Origin: Brevibacillus aydinogluensis
GTDB lineage: Bacteria > Bacillota > Bacilli > Brevibacillales > Brevibacillaceae
Assembly (NCBI RefSeq): GCF_031954365.1
Contig: NZ_JAUSVZ010000016.1
Strand: one strand, 5' to 3'
DNA: 64,000 bases
The position numbers and the translations under genes are program-made. Shown here in pieces: positions 56,197 to 64,000 of this stretch; within the stretch, counting starts at the first letter, position 1; every line of letters starts with the position of its first letter. Under the pieces are notes generated by a model. That model did not search any database. It had not been told where the DNA came from and was given only the letters and a program-made list of their open reading frames with translations.

Positions 56197-56228
56197 AAAG
56201 ACCACCTCCTTCCTAGAAAAAAGGAATA

Positions 56229-56263
56229 AGAAAAGACCCAGAACCATAAAGGTTCCGAGTCTT
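56229..56263 (-). terminator. Hairpin at the end of the 742-aa secreted protein gene
   Basis: AAGACCCAGAACC (56233-56245) pairs with GGTTCCGAGTCTT (56251-56263), one mismatch, U-rich on the minus strand. Confidence 0.7.
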
Positions 56264-58490
56264 AATCAAGCTCCATTTTCCATTCTTGCTCTGGAAGACC
56301 ATTCGGACTCTCTTCCCCATAAGTGTTCCACCATGGTGAAAGAGCCCGGAAAATGTACTCATGTTCTCTCCAATCCCAGCCCCGTGAACCGTTTTGTGGG
56401 AAAGGAATATTGGGATCTACCCTCCTGATAATATAATCATCATGAGGGCTTCCCTCGACGTTATAGCTATTGTCCACGCAACTTTTGAGCCGTGGTTGTA
56501 CGGTATTCGTTACCCAAGTTTTCCCCGTAATATCTGTGTAGGTGATCTGTTCAACGCCTGCTCCCTGAGCTGTAACTGCGTAATTGTACGTTCCGTCCTT
56601 TTGATAGAAACTGGTGTAATATTTGTTCCCACCATCGACAAATTGATCTGGATCTATACTTAACTCCTCTAGGGTTGGCAGATATTCAATCATTTCAATA
56701 TCGCCCTGCCCCCTTTTAATTCTAGCCCTTGGGAATGCCCAGGTATTATTAGATCGGTTTATTGGTTCATATTTTGGAACCAACTTCACGTCCGGCAAGA
56801 TTTTCTTCTCGTCGTCAAAAACCCCTGTTAGGTTCGTAAAATCATGTTTGGAGCCATTGTGGGGATTATCGTTGAAGTATTCTGTTTCAAAGGTTGCTGC
56901 AAATCCCATTCCTGCTTTTACTGTTGCCGGATCTGGGCCCTTCTGCTTTAAAACTGCACTCTCATAATAGTTGCCAACGCAAATACTGCATCCGATAGGG
57001 GTACAATTACAGTAGTATTCGTACTTGCCTGAAATGGCTGACGTAACTTCTTGATTCCTATCACATGTTGATCCCTGGATGTCCTCAGGCAAAAGAATAA
57101 CCCTCGTCCGAGCGATGTTATCATCGTATGTGATTTCTTCTAGTTTCCGCGGAGTTGGATTGATCTCTGCTTCCAATACATATTCGGTTGGTTTTATCGC
57201 TCCTGTGACTGGTGCTGTCCATGTAAAGGGAATAAAACGCTCCTCACCTGGGTTGATATGAACCTGTTGTCTCCCAACTTCTTTTCCGTTAAACCGTAAA
57301 ACAAGATCGACTGAATCGTTCATTACAGTATCGGGAATGCTTCCTACTGTTACGACCGTTGTGATCTTTTCACCTTGACGGTAAGTCCCCCCTGTAATGC
57401 TCTTCACATAAAGATTCAATGTCTTGGTAAAGTCAAGAGCGATCGCTTTGTAATTATTCTCCCAATAGTTCTCCTGCGAAGGCGCGTCTCGCTTTGGATT
57501 TATATGGCCGTATGCCACTTCATGTCTTGGTAAAGTGACCGTTATATCTTTTTGTTCCCCGACTGCAAGGGAAATGTTTGTGATCTCCCCAATTTTATTT
57601 GTTCCTTCTCCATGCCCATATTCCAACTTGGTCAACAAGGTAATCGTCCTTCCCGGAAGAGCTACTTGTTCTACCGGGAAATCAATGGTCATCTTATCAT
57701 CCGTAAAGGAAACTAACCGCGGACCATTGAGACGCAAATCTGGCCAATCGTATTGAACAGGAACCACGATAACGTTATTGTCGTAGGTTTTCTCAACCGG
57801 ATCGTGATTTGGATTCAGGACAATTTCAATGTCCCTCGTCATTTGCCCCTTCATGTCGATAACAATGGGAAATGTTATGGTGCTCTGCCCATTATTCTCA
57901 TAACGCCCGGGCAATGTGACGTTCATTTCACTCTGCAACGTAGATTCACCCTTCCACCGCCAACCTACAGTGGTGGCTTTGGGGCTAGGGGAAAGGTTGG
58001 CCAACGTAACCGCTATTTCTTTCGATTCCTGAGCCTTTTTAATGAGCACAGGATTCGGTTCCACCTTGCTGATTAGAAAGTCCGTATCTGCTCCAACTAT
58101 GACAGTAACAGAGTACGGTTCCGCTGCTCTACCCTCCTCATCACTGGCAGTTAAAGTGACAACGTACGTTCCCTTCTGTAATTCCATTGTTCCTGTGTTC
58201 GTCTTTGTCTCCAACCATTGATTTTCAAACACAGTGGTTACTTCCTGCGTTTCCGTATTTTTCACGGTTAAAGTAACGAGTGCCTTCTGGTTTTTAGAAA
58301 AACTCTCGACTATCAATGAATAGCTTACTTGTCCCTCGTCAGCGTAAATGGTTGGAGCTGACTGACCATTAATAGCAAGCAGATTAATCGTCGGTGGTTG
58401 AGTTGCCGAGTACGCTCCATACAACGGCAGCGCTGCCACAGTTAGCGCAACAGCGATTAATATGTGGAATATCATCCGCAGACTCCTCAT
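56262..58490 (-). CDS. Large secreted protein with CARDB-like repeats, 742 aa
   Basis: Signal peptide-like start (MIFHILIAVALTVAALPLYG AYS region). Several beta-sandwich repeats of about 100 residues, in the style of CARDB/Ig-like domains (ISKVEPNPVLIKKAQESKEI; LNLYVKSITGGTYRQGEKIT; VEKTYDNNVIVVPVQYDWPD). A cysteine cluster (CNCTPIGCSIC, plus further cysteines) lies near residue 510. Probably displayed with the pilus; it could be an adhesin or tip. Its start overlaps the next gene. Confidence 0.72.
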   Translation of the reverse strand: MRSLRMIFHILIAVALTVAALPLYGAYSATQPPTINLLAINGQSAPTIYADEGQVSYSLIVESFSKNQKALVTLTVKNTETQEVTTVFENQWLETKTNTGTMELQKGTYVVTLTASDEEGRAAEPYSVTVIVGADTDFLISKVEPNPVLIKKAQESKEIAVTLANLSPSPKATTVGWRWKGESTLQSEMNVTLPGRYENNGQSTITFPIVIDMKGQMTRDIEIVLNPNHDPVEKTYDNNVIVVPVQYDWPDLRLNGPRLVSFTDDKMTIDFPVEQVALPGRTITLLTKLEYGHGEGTNKIGEITNISLAVGEQKDITVTLPRHEVAYGHINPKRDAPSQENYWENNYKAIALDFTKTLNLYVKSITGGTYRQGEKITTVVTVGSIPDTVMNDSVDLVLRFNGKEVGRQQVHINPGEERFIPFTWTAPVTGAIKPTEYVLEAEINPTPRKLEEITYDDNIARTRVILLPEDIQGSTCDRNQEVTSAISGKYEYYCNCTPIGCSICVGNYYESAVLKQKGPDPATVKAGMGFAATFETEYFNDNPHNGSKHDFTNLTGVFDDEKKILPDVKLVPKYEPINRSNNTWAFPRARIKRGQGDIEMIEYLPTLEELSIDPDQFVDGGNKYYTSFYQKDGTYNYAVTAQGAGVEQITYTDITGKTWVTNTVQPRLKSCVDNSYNVEGSPHDDYIIRRVDPNIPFPQNGSRGWDWREHEYIFRALSPWWNTYGEESPNGLPEQEWKMELD

Positions 58491-60064
58491 TGTCTTTGAC
58501 TCTCCTTTGAAATCAACGCCTGTATGGGTGAACGTAGCACCTCTGGTATTTCAAATGTAGCTGGATAACCGTCAACATTCTCTGTAGCCTTGTTCCAAAA
58601 ACCGTTTTGCACCAAAGGAGAAGGAAAACGTAAGGTCAAGCCCCCATTACTACTTGAATATGGAATCTCAACTTGACTACCTTTGAGAATTGTGTGGGTT
58701 CTTCCCGTTTCTACAATCTGAACCACCAATGGTTTTGAATCTGTCGATTGATTTTTTATGAGAATACCTTTTGGCCCTTTATGGAGCATGAAGCGCCATT
58801 TATTGAGAATCATGGCATATTGACCTGGTGTATTGGCAATGGGAGTATTGAGACTGCCGGTCTTGTTGTCACCGATGTATTCTGCAGCTCTGCAACGATT
58901 TGCATCATACTCTACCACCCAGGAAAGAAAGCCACCCGTTCCAGATGCTTGTTGATCGTTTGGACCGTGACCAAAACTAATCTTGTATTCGGCGTCTTTC
59001 TCTTTAAGCAAAGGGGGCTGACAACCAGATCCACCATAGGTAAACTCGATAACTTGTTGAGAATACCGTTCAAAACTATCCGAAACTGAAATTTTCAAGG
59101 TATTCTTCCCTTGCTTTAGATACTGTTTGTAGTTAGTCAAATCACGGTAGAAAGAATACTTAAATCCGAAATCACCGTCTTTTTGAGATTGGGATACCAT
59201 AAACGGTATTCGGTACGGGTTTGTATCATTTGAGACAGGTATTGGTTGATCATTTAGATACAAATAGGCATATGCCCCCGTTTCCCACCCGCTGTAGGCG
59301 ATGAAAGAGACTTGAACACCAAATGGGACATTGCTCAGAATATTGTTTGTGGTACTCCCATGTTGCTGGATAGTCGCTCTGATGAATTTGGGAAAATCGG
59401 TAATGATTCTCATAGCTCGACCGACATTTGGTGCTTGGGGGGCTGGATAACCTTTTTCGGTAATTTGCTCAGTAGTACCGCAAGGTTTTCCGATGAAATC
59501 GATACATCGATTCCCAAACCTTTCTAATGAGTCTGTTCCACCAACGAGATAGGAAAAGTAACCAGCTGATAGCCAATTGTATGTTTTGTAAGTCCCATTT
59601 TCTTCGAAAACATATGTCTGATAAATCGGATCTGGAAGAGTTCCGTTTTTGATTTGATTGATATATTCCTCCACTTTTCTTGAGACAAATTCAGGATTCC
59701 CTCGATATTTAGTGGCCATCGCCTTGATCTTGTTTATTCGTTCATTTGGATCTTCTGGCAAGTAGATCAAGGAGTAACCCGTAAATCCTCTAAAGTTCTC
59801 ACCAGCATTTTCTTTCAAGTTGAACGATGCAACTGATGTTTGTTCGACTGTCTTCTTGGTTTTATCATCGTAGATGTGATATTCCCACTGCGTTACATCA
59901 GCCTTATGGATTTCTTGGCGAGCAGTAGGTGTTGGAGAAAAGTCTCCATAAAAATCAATCCTTTCATTTAGGTAATGCGGATATGTTACTCCATTATTGG
60001 CAATAGCAATACTTGAGCATAAAGAAACAGCCGCTAATACGGCTGTTATAAGTCGCTTTTTCAT
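58487..60064 (-). CDS. Secreted protein, 525 aa, function unknown
   Basis: Signal peptide MKKRLITAVLAAVSLCSSIA. The mature protein is rich in aromatic residues and likely beta-sheet, with a stretch about ligand-binding-like folds (SFIAYSGWETGAYAYLYLND; YRIPFMVSQSQKDGDFGFKY). No domain recognised. It overlaps the 742-aa gene by four bases, so the two may be made in equal amounts. ATG behind AGAGGTGGG. Confidence 0.7.
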   Translation of the reverse strand: MKKRLITAVLAAVSLCSSIAIANNGVTYPHYLNERIDFYGDFSPTPTARQEIHKADVTQWEYHIYDDKTKKTVEQTSVASFNLKENAGENFRGFTGYSLIYLPEDPNERINKIKAMATKYRGNPEFVSRKVEEYINQIKNGTLPDPIYQTYVFEENGTYKTYNWLSAGYFSYLVGGTDSLERFGNRCIDFIGKPCGTTEQITEKGYPAPQAPNVGRAMRIITDFPKFIRATIQQHGSTTNNILSNVPFGVQVSFIAYSGWETGAYAYLYLNDQPIPVSNDTNPYRIPFMVSQSQKDGDFGFKYSFYRDLTNYKQYLKQGKNTLKISVSDSFERYSQQVIEFTYGGSGCQPPLLKEKDAEYKISFGHGPNDQQASGTGGFLSWVVEYDANRCRAAEYIGDNKTGSLNTPIANTPGQYAMILNKWRFMLHKGPKGILIKNQSTDSKPLVVQIVETGRTHTILKGSQVEIPYSSSNGGLTLRFPSPLVQNGFWNKATENVDGYPATFEIPEVLRSPIQALISKESQRQ

Positions 60065-60078
60065 TTTTCCCACCTCTA

Positions 60079-60981
60079 TTATCTACCACCAATTATCTTT
60101 AAGGAGGGGTAATCGACACTAACTGTACCAAAAGCTGTACCATCTTGACCATGTAAGGTTATGGTTCCTTTTTGGTCAGTGATTTTCAGTTCAAATGTTT
60201 GGTTCGGTTTCAACCAGTCGGTTTTCGTAATGGGTTCTGAGACATTCTCGTTAGCAGCTTTGAATTGAACAGATACGAAACCTTTTACATCACCTGAAAC
60301 CGTCCCTTTCAATACACCATTCTCTACTTTAAATGTGGATACCATCCGCTTCATTGCTTCCACATTTTCGGCTTGACCTGGACGAATTGGGGGCTGGAAC
60401 GGTCCCGTCCCACCATTACCTGCCGACGGGTTGTTTCCAGTGTTAGGCGTTGCTCCAGTTGTCGGATTGGTTCCTGTACCGGTGCCATTGGATGGATTGG
60501 CAGGGCTTGTGGTGTTACCTACTTGAGAACCAGTGGTGATGTTCACGAGTCTTTCCGAGGGGAACCATTCAACCTTTGCACCAAAGGTTTCGCTCACGAA
60601 ACGCAGAGGAACAAAGGTGCGATTTTGTTTGATCACCGCCGCGGCATCAAAGGTAACGACCTTGCCGTTCACATTCGCCTTTTTCTCACCAACTTTTAGG
60701 GTGATGAATTCCTCGCCTCTACGATCCAAAAGCACTGTTTGAGTAGATTGATCCCAATTTACGTTGGTTTCCAAAGCCTCGCTTACAAACCGGACAGGGA
60801 TCATCGTCCTGTTGTTATTTTCATCAATGTATGGTTTGGCATCAGGAAACGTAACCATGACGCCGTTTACTTTGACATTCACATCTTGTTGCGGTTGGGC
60901 CATGACTGCCACCGGTACGGAGATTGCACCCATGAGAGCCAAAGACGCTGCGAGTTTTACAACATCATTTCTTTTAATCAC
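60079..60981 (-). CDS. Secreted protein with copper-amine-oxidase-type stalk repeats
   Basis: 300 aa. Signal peptide VVKLAASLALMGAISVPVAV. Two stalk repeats: VNVKVNGVMVTFPDAKPYID, RTMIPVRFVSEALETNVNWD and VNGKVVTFDAAAVIKQNRTF, VPLRFVSETFGAKVEWFPSE. A Gly/Pro/Asn/Thr-rich linker (SNGTGTGTNPTTGATPNTGN) joins a C-terminal beta domain. Common on Paenibacillaceae cell surfaces. The GTG start at 60981 behind AAGGAGGGATGG is preferred. Confidence 0.88.
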   Translation of the reverse strand: MIKRNDVVKLAASLALMGAISVPVAVMAQPQQDVNVKVNGVMVTFPDAKPYIDENNNRTMIPVRFVSEALETNVNWDQSTQTVLLDRRGEEFITLKVGEKKANVNGKVVTFDAAAVIKQNRTFVPLRFVSETFGAKVEWFPSERLVNITTGSQVGNTTSPANPSNGTGTGTNPTTGATPNTGNNPSAGNGGTGPFQPPIRPGQAENVEAMKRMVSTFKVENGVLKGTVSGDVKGFVSVQFKAANENVSEPITKTDWLKPNQTFELKITDQKGTITLHGQDGTAFGTVSVDYPSLKIIGGR

Positions 60982-61193
60982 TTGCCATCCCTCCTTATAT
61001 CGGATTGAAAAGACAAGGTTTCCCTCGCCTATTTCACACCAGTCGTTACATAGGTAAAGATTGGGCAATGCTTATTGTCAATATCAGGATAACACAAATC
61101 ATGTACAATTTCAACATGTTTATTTTTTGTGTACTCCCCTTCCTTCTTCCAATGTATTACAATTGACGTAAAAAAGATTTGGGGTTGATTTAG

Positions 61194-61814
61194 ATGAGCG
61201 AGCTTGTTAGTACAAAAGAGGATTTGTTGCATAACGTACAATTGACGAAGGATGTTGTTCTGGAACTTGAAGCCATGCAAAGAGATGCGAACTATTTTCA
61301 AAGGCGTTTAATACGTTTGCAGTCCGGGTGGTACTGGTTGGCAGCCCCGTTTACCATTTTCATTTTTATGGCCATCATAGATAAAATTTTTAAACTACAA
61401 AATTACTTTCAAGTCTTTTTAACCTTCATGTTTTCAATTGGTCTGTATCTTGGTTTATGCTTTGGTGTCTTTTATCTCAACAATTATTATGTGCGATCAA
61501 AATTACTCCGGCATAAACACCGTGTAAATGAGATCCAGGAATTGTGGCCCGTACTCATCAATGATCTTCAAAATCACAGTGTAGTCCCAGAAAAATATTG
61601 GCATTCATACGCACTTTCGTGTATTGAATCGTATTTACATACTGGTCGTGCAGACACCTTGAAAGAATGCTTGAATTTGTATGAACAAGAGACCCATCAG
61701 CAATTACAATTAAGCACATTAAAAGAGATTCGCGATCTTCAAGCTTTACAATTAAACACCCTACACGGCATACAAAATCTTCAAATTCTCCATTTTTTCA
61801 AGAAGTTAGATTAA
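61194..61814 (+). CDS. Membrane protein on the opposite strand, 206 aa
   Basis: Two membrane helices (WYWLAAPFTIFIFMAII and VFLTFMFSIGLYLGLCFGVF) between a helical N-terminus and a cytosolic tail with a repeated helix (STLKEIRDLQALQLNTLHGI, QNLQILHFFKK). Low GC compared with the pilus genes. One of the few plus-strand genes. Unknown function; could be a separate cargo unit with the RNA-like element downstream. Confidence 0.7.
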   Translation: MSELVSTKEDLLHNVQLTKDVVLELEAMQRDANYFQRRLIRLQSGWYWLAAPFTIFIFMAIIDKIFKLQNYFQVFLTFMFSIGLYLGLCFGVFYLNNYYVRSKLLRHKHRVNEIQELWPVLINDLQNHSVVPEKYWHSYALSCIESYLHTGRADTLKECLNLYEQETHQQLQLSTLKEIRDLQALQLNTLHGIQNLQILHFFKKLD

Positions 61815-61822
61815 CAATATTC

Positions 61823-61852
61823 TTGCATTTCAACGTGAAAAAGTGATAAGAT
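61823..61852 (+). promoter_or_regulatory. Promoter of the RNA-like unit after the 206-aa gene
   Basis: TTGCAT (61823-61828), 18-base spacer, TAAGAT (61847-61852). Confidence 0.5.
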
Positions 61853-61855
61853 TTT

Positions 61856-62128
61856 TTTGATAGGACAGTATGGTTACGATCAACAGATCGAAAGTAAGCA
61901 TCAATGATGGAACTTCGTACACTGCAAAAGACCGCAGGTGCCGCTAACACCTACGGTCTACCCCCACAAGGGGGAGGCTCAGCGCAATATCAGTCATTCA
62001 AGAATGACCGCCTTGGACGCCAATCTCAAGAATCTCAAGGGCGGTCTACTTCTTTTTTGGGCAAAGCAACTAACCCAAAAAGGTCAGCGTGCGACTCCCC
62101 ACACCTACACCTAATGGTGGTATCCGCA
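61856..62128 (+). ncRNA. Hairpin-rich RNA candidate with short ORF
   Basis: About 270 GC-rich bases with several strong hairpins: AGACCGCAGGTG/CACCTACGGTCT (about 61929-61959), ACCCCC/GGGGG, ACCGCC...GGCGGT, TTTTTTGGG/CCCAAAAA. A short frame at 61870-61947 (MVTINRSKVSINDGTSYTAK DRRCR) opens behind AGGA. The first hairpin resembles the terminator stems of Bacillales type I toxin-antitoxin loci, but no hydrophobic toxin peptide was found on either strand. A free RNA or an antitoxin RNA is possible. Confidence 0.45.
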
Positions 62129-62138
62129 GGTTTCTAAA

Positions 62139-62171
62139 AAAAAATCCCCTATCAGTCTTTGATAGGGGATT
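62139..62171 (-). terminator. Terminator after the FN3-type secreted protein gene
   Basis: AATCCCCTATC (62142-62152) pairs perfectly with GATAGGGGATT (62160-62170), with nine U on the minus strand. It probably also ends the plus-strand RNA. Confidence 0.85.
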
Positions 62172-62176
62172 CAAAT

Positions 62177-63727
62177 TTACTTCCGTAATTCACTCATTGT
62201 GGTTACTTCAATGATCATCTGATTTCCATTGACCGAGACACTCTCGACCTTTGGAGCTGTTCGATTTGGTGTGGTGATTTCCCGTTGTCCACGATACGAG
62301 TATTTGTCATTACGTACTTCGAAAGAAACGACATAGACAGTGTTGTTATCCAGATTTTCAAAGCGAACTTTCTTTGTGATCTCTTGGGATACCCCTTCGA
62401 TAGTTGCTGTGACGGCGAAGTTTGATTGTGGTGCCTCAACGTCGATCCAGGCTTTTCCGGAATTGATCAGACCATCGGCGACCAGATTGATCGATTGAAT
62501 AAATCGTTCTGCTTCTTTACGGAAGGCCTCTTCTTCTGTTGTCCCTTTCTTCGGAGTTTTAATCGAATACTGCTTTTCCTTCATTCTGGTGCCGTCGCTC
62601 ACCACGACCGTTAGGAGGTATTCCTTATCCAACTCAAGGTCTCCATATCGAACAGGCGTGGTATTTAAGAACTGGGTAATCCCGTTGATAGTCCCTTGAA
62701 CATCCATTCCTCTGGTGTTTGTCACGGACACATCGACCCATGCCCCTTTATCGTCAGCATCCACTTGGTATACAACCCTGGAGAAAATGTCCTCCGCAGC
62801 TTTGTCAAATTCCTCATCAGGATCAGAAGCGACAGGCATTGTTCCTGTCCGGAGTGTTTTGGATACCCATTCGGAATACTCGTGATTGGAAGACTCAACC
62901 CGGACTTCATAGGTGTACTCCGTATTCGCCTTGAGTCCGGTTTCTTCGATCAAGGTTCCGTTTACGGCAGGGTTTCCTCCTTCACGTTTGGCCTCTACCA
63001 AAACATCATCCGGATTCCCATTGAGGTCAACTTTTAACGTAATGCTCGTTGCCGTAACCTTTTGGACTTTCAAGATCGGCGTCGCCGGCTTGGTCCAAAT
63101 GGTGATCGTATTTTTGTTGCTCATGACACTATTTTCGGCCCAAAACTCGTACGTGTACGGTCTTCCTGGCGAAACCGTGTCATCTGTAAAAGTCGTGTCT
63201 GTAAACACTTTCGCCTCATCCCAATCGGAGCGTTTCACCTTGTAAACATGTGCCCCCTGCACAGGATTGACAACCAAGGTTATACTACGATCCGTACTAT
63301 CTTGAGAAGCCAATGTAGGCATGGCTGGAGCCTGAATGAGTGTAAGAGGCTCCGAGTACAAAGTCTCAAGCCCTTTTCCATTTCGTGCCTTGATACGGAC
63401 GTACACGGTTTCCGCATCTTGCAGATCAAGCGAGAACGTATCTCCGTCATTGTGTGGTGTCCAATCTTGCACGACATCAAAAACAGAGAAGTCGGGATCT
63501 CCCGACTTCTCTACTTTCATTTCCGTTCCCGATGGGTTATTCGTGTCAATTTGAACGGTGTGAGTATTTCCAGATACCCCGATTACATGCAACCTAGGTA
63601 CAGTTGCCAAGGTCCATTCCTCTTGCTCAGCAACTATGGACGGATTGGCCGCCAATATCGTTTGAGCAGGTTGGCCAGCCAAGAATACAAGGGCCAAGCC
63701 AACTTTTCGCCAGCGCTGTTTCATCAT
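62177..63727 (-). CDS. Secreted FN3-like multidomain protein, 516 aa
   Basis: Signal peptide RKVGLALVFLAGQPAQTILA. Then at least three fibronectin-type-III-like modules (VIGVSGNTHTVQIDTNNPSG; APAMPTLASQDSTDRSITLV; ATPILKVQKVTATSITLKVD), followed by beta-rich domains in the C-terminal half (RYGDLELDKEYLLTVVVSDG). Likely cell-surface or pilus-associated. ATG behind AAGGAGG. A perfect 28-bp palindrome is embedded at 63485-63512. Confidence 0.82.
   Translation of the reverse strand: MMKQRWRKVGLALVFLAGQPAQTILAANPSIVAEQEEWTLATVPRLHVIGVSGNTHTVQIDTNNPSGTEMKVEKSGDPDFSVFDVVQDWTPHNDGDTFSLDLQDAETVYVRIKARNGKGLETLYSEPLTLIQAPAMPTLASQDSTDRSITLVVNPVQGAHVYKVKRSDWDEAKVFTDTTFTDDTVSPGRPYTYEFWAENSVMSNKNTITIWTKPATPILKVQKVTATSITLKVDLNGNPDDVLVEAKREGGNPAVNGTLIEETGLKANTEYTYEVRVESSNHEYSEWVSKTLRTGTMPVASDPDEEFDKAAEDIFSRVVYQVDADDKGAWVDVSVTNTRGMDVQGTINGITQFLNTTPVRYGDLELDKEYLLTVVVSDGTRMKEKQYSIKTPKKGTTEEEAFRKEAERFIQSINLVADGLINSGKAWIDVEAPQSNFAVTATIEGVSQEITKKVRFENLDNNTVYVVSFEVRNDKYSYRGQREITTPNRTAPKVESVSVNGNQMIIEVTTMSELRK
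63485..63512. repeat. Perfect 28-bp palindrome inside the FN3 gene
   Basis: AGAGAAGTCGGGA-TC-TCCCGACTTCTCT: two perfect 13-base arms around a 2-base centre. It lies in codons for EKSGDPDFSV and would form a long hairpin in mRNA or a cruciform in DNA. Confidence 0.8.
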
Positions 63728-63736
63728 GAAACCTCC

Positions 63737-64000
63737 TTATTCTGCATACCGTGCTTCCCCAAGCACCTTGTACTTCTTATTCGGCTGCAAACTCGTAAAT
63801 GTGTGTTTCAGTTCAGAAGCTGCCCATCCTGTTCCTGCTTGTGCCCAATCCGTAGTAGCAACCTCCTGGCCGTTCTCATCCTGCAGAACAATCCGGAATT
63901 CAACATTCGTTGGATCCGAATTCGGTGTAAGGGTTACTGTGATCGAATCTTCTGTCGGAACAGTTTCTACTGTAGGAGTAGCCGGTACAGTTCCCGTCAC
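63737..64000 (-). CDS. Secreted-type FN3-like protein, 5' end beyond the window
   Basis: Partial. Visible part is a fibronectin-III-like domain (VPTEDSITVTLTPNSDPTNV; VEFRIVLQDENGQEVATTDW; LKHTFTSLQPNKKYKVLGEA). It ends ten bases before the start of the 516-aa gene, so it belongs to the same operon. Confidence 0.75.
   Translation of the reverse strand: MTGTVPATPTVETVPTEDSITVTLTPNSDPTNVEFRIVLQDENGQEVATTDWAQAGTGWAASELKHTFTSLQPNKKYKVLGEARYAE

Overview
The window looks like part of a large plasmid, or a related conjugative element, from a Gram-positive Bacillales host. Paenibacillaceae or Alicyclobacillaceae are plausible. The grounds are strong AAGGAGG-type ribosome binding sites, intrinsic terminators with U-runs, secreted proteins with copper-amine-oxidase-type stalk repeats, a ParM-type partition locus, a VirD4/TraG-type coupling protein, and almost no chromosomal housekeeping genes. 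Nearly everything is on the minus strand. The plus strand carries only the IS21 element, three small genes and one RNA-like unit. No tRNA, rRNA or CRISPR array was seen.

Layout from right to left, in the direction of most transcription. 64.0-49.1 kb is a Tad-type pilus locus: A24 prepilin peptidase, TadE-like protein, two short pilin-like proteins, TadC, TadB, the TadA/CpaF ATPase, a CpaE-like protein, CpaB, and several large secreted proteins with FN3-like or stalk domains. 49.1-45.2 kb is a maintenance region: ParM and ParR, an array of eight TGTAWTACA palindromes, a possible RusA-like protein, AGGTAAAA repeats and a replication-relaxation protein. 45.1-36.9 kb is a DNA-transfer and processing block: an EAL-domain protein, topoisomerase III, a macro-domain protein, the coupling protein with a membrane partner, an S1-domain protein and a second winged-helix protein. 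36.9-28.2 kb is a recombination block: RecT-like protein, primase-like protein, SSB with an unusual tail, Cas4/RecB-like nuclease, antirepressor and a MecA-like adaptor. 27.8-20.4 kb is a long run of small, mostly unrecognised phage-like genes behind one operator-bearing promoter. 20.1-17.3 kb is a repair cassette: SRAP protein, SOS-type promoter, small HTH protein, YolD-like protein and ATP-dependent DNA ligase. 16.9-3.9 kb is a beta-clamp block: plasmid-borne DnaN, a methyltransferase gene split by IS21, an SNF2 helicase, a DndC-like sulfurtransferase and three unknown proteins. Several of these carry QxxLF peptides that look like beta-clamp-binding motifs. 3.8-0.1 kb holds a membrane coiled-coil protein, a HigBA-type toxin-antitoxin pair and one unknown gene.

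The most notable feature is a family of three large structured RNAs (about 2.0-2.4, 16.5-16.9 and 36.55-36.87 kb), all on the minus strand. Their sequences differ but at least six helices covary, several loops and a repeated C/AGCA internal loop are conserved, and copy B in particular has many GNRA tetraloops. Each has a promoter-like sequence at its 5' end and a terminator at its 3' end, and each lies just upstream of a run of genes. Those genes are repeatedly separated by terminator-like hairpins placed directly before the next ribosome binding site, often without room for a promoter. The RNAs could therefore be free ornate RNAs or cis-acting antitermination leaders. I do not recognise the family. 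The antitermination idea is inference, not something the sequence proves.
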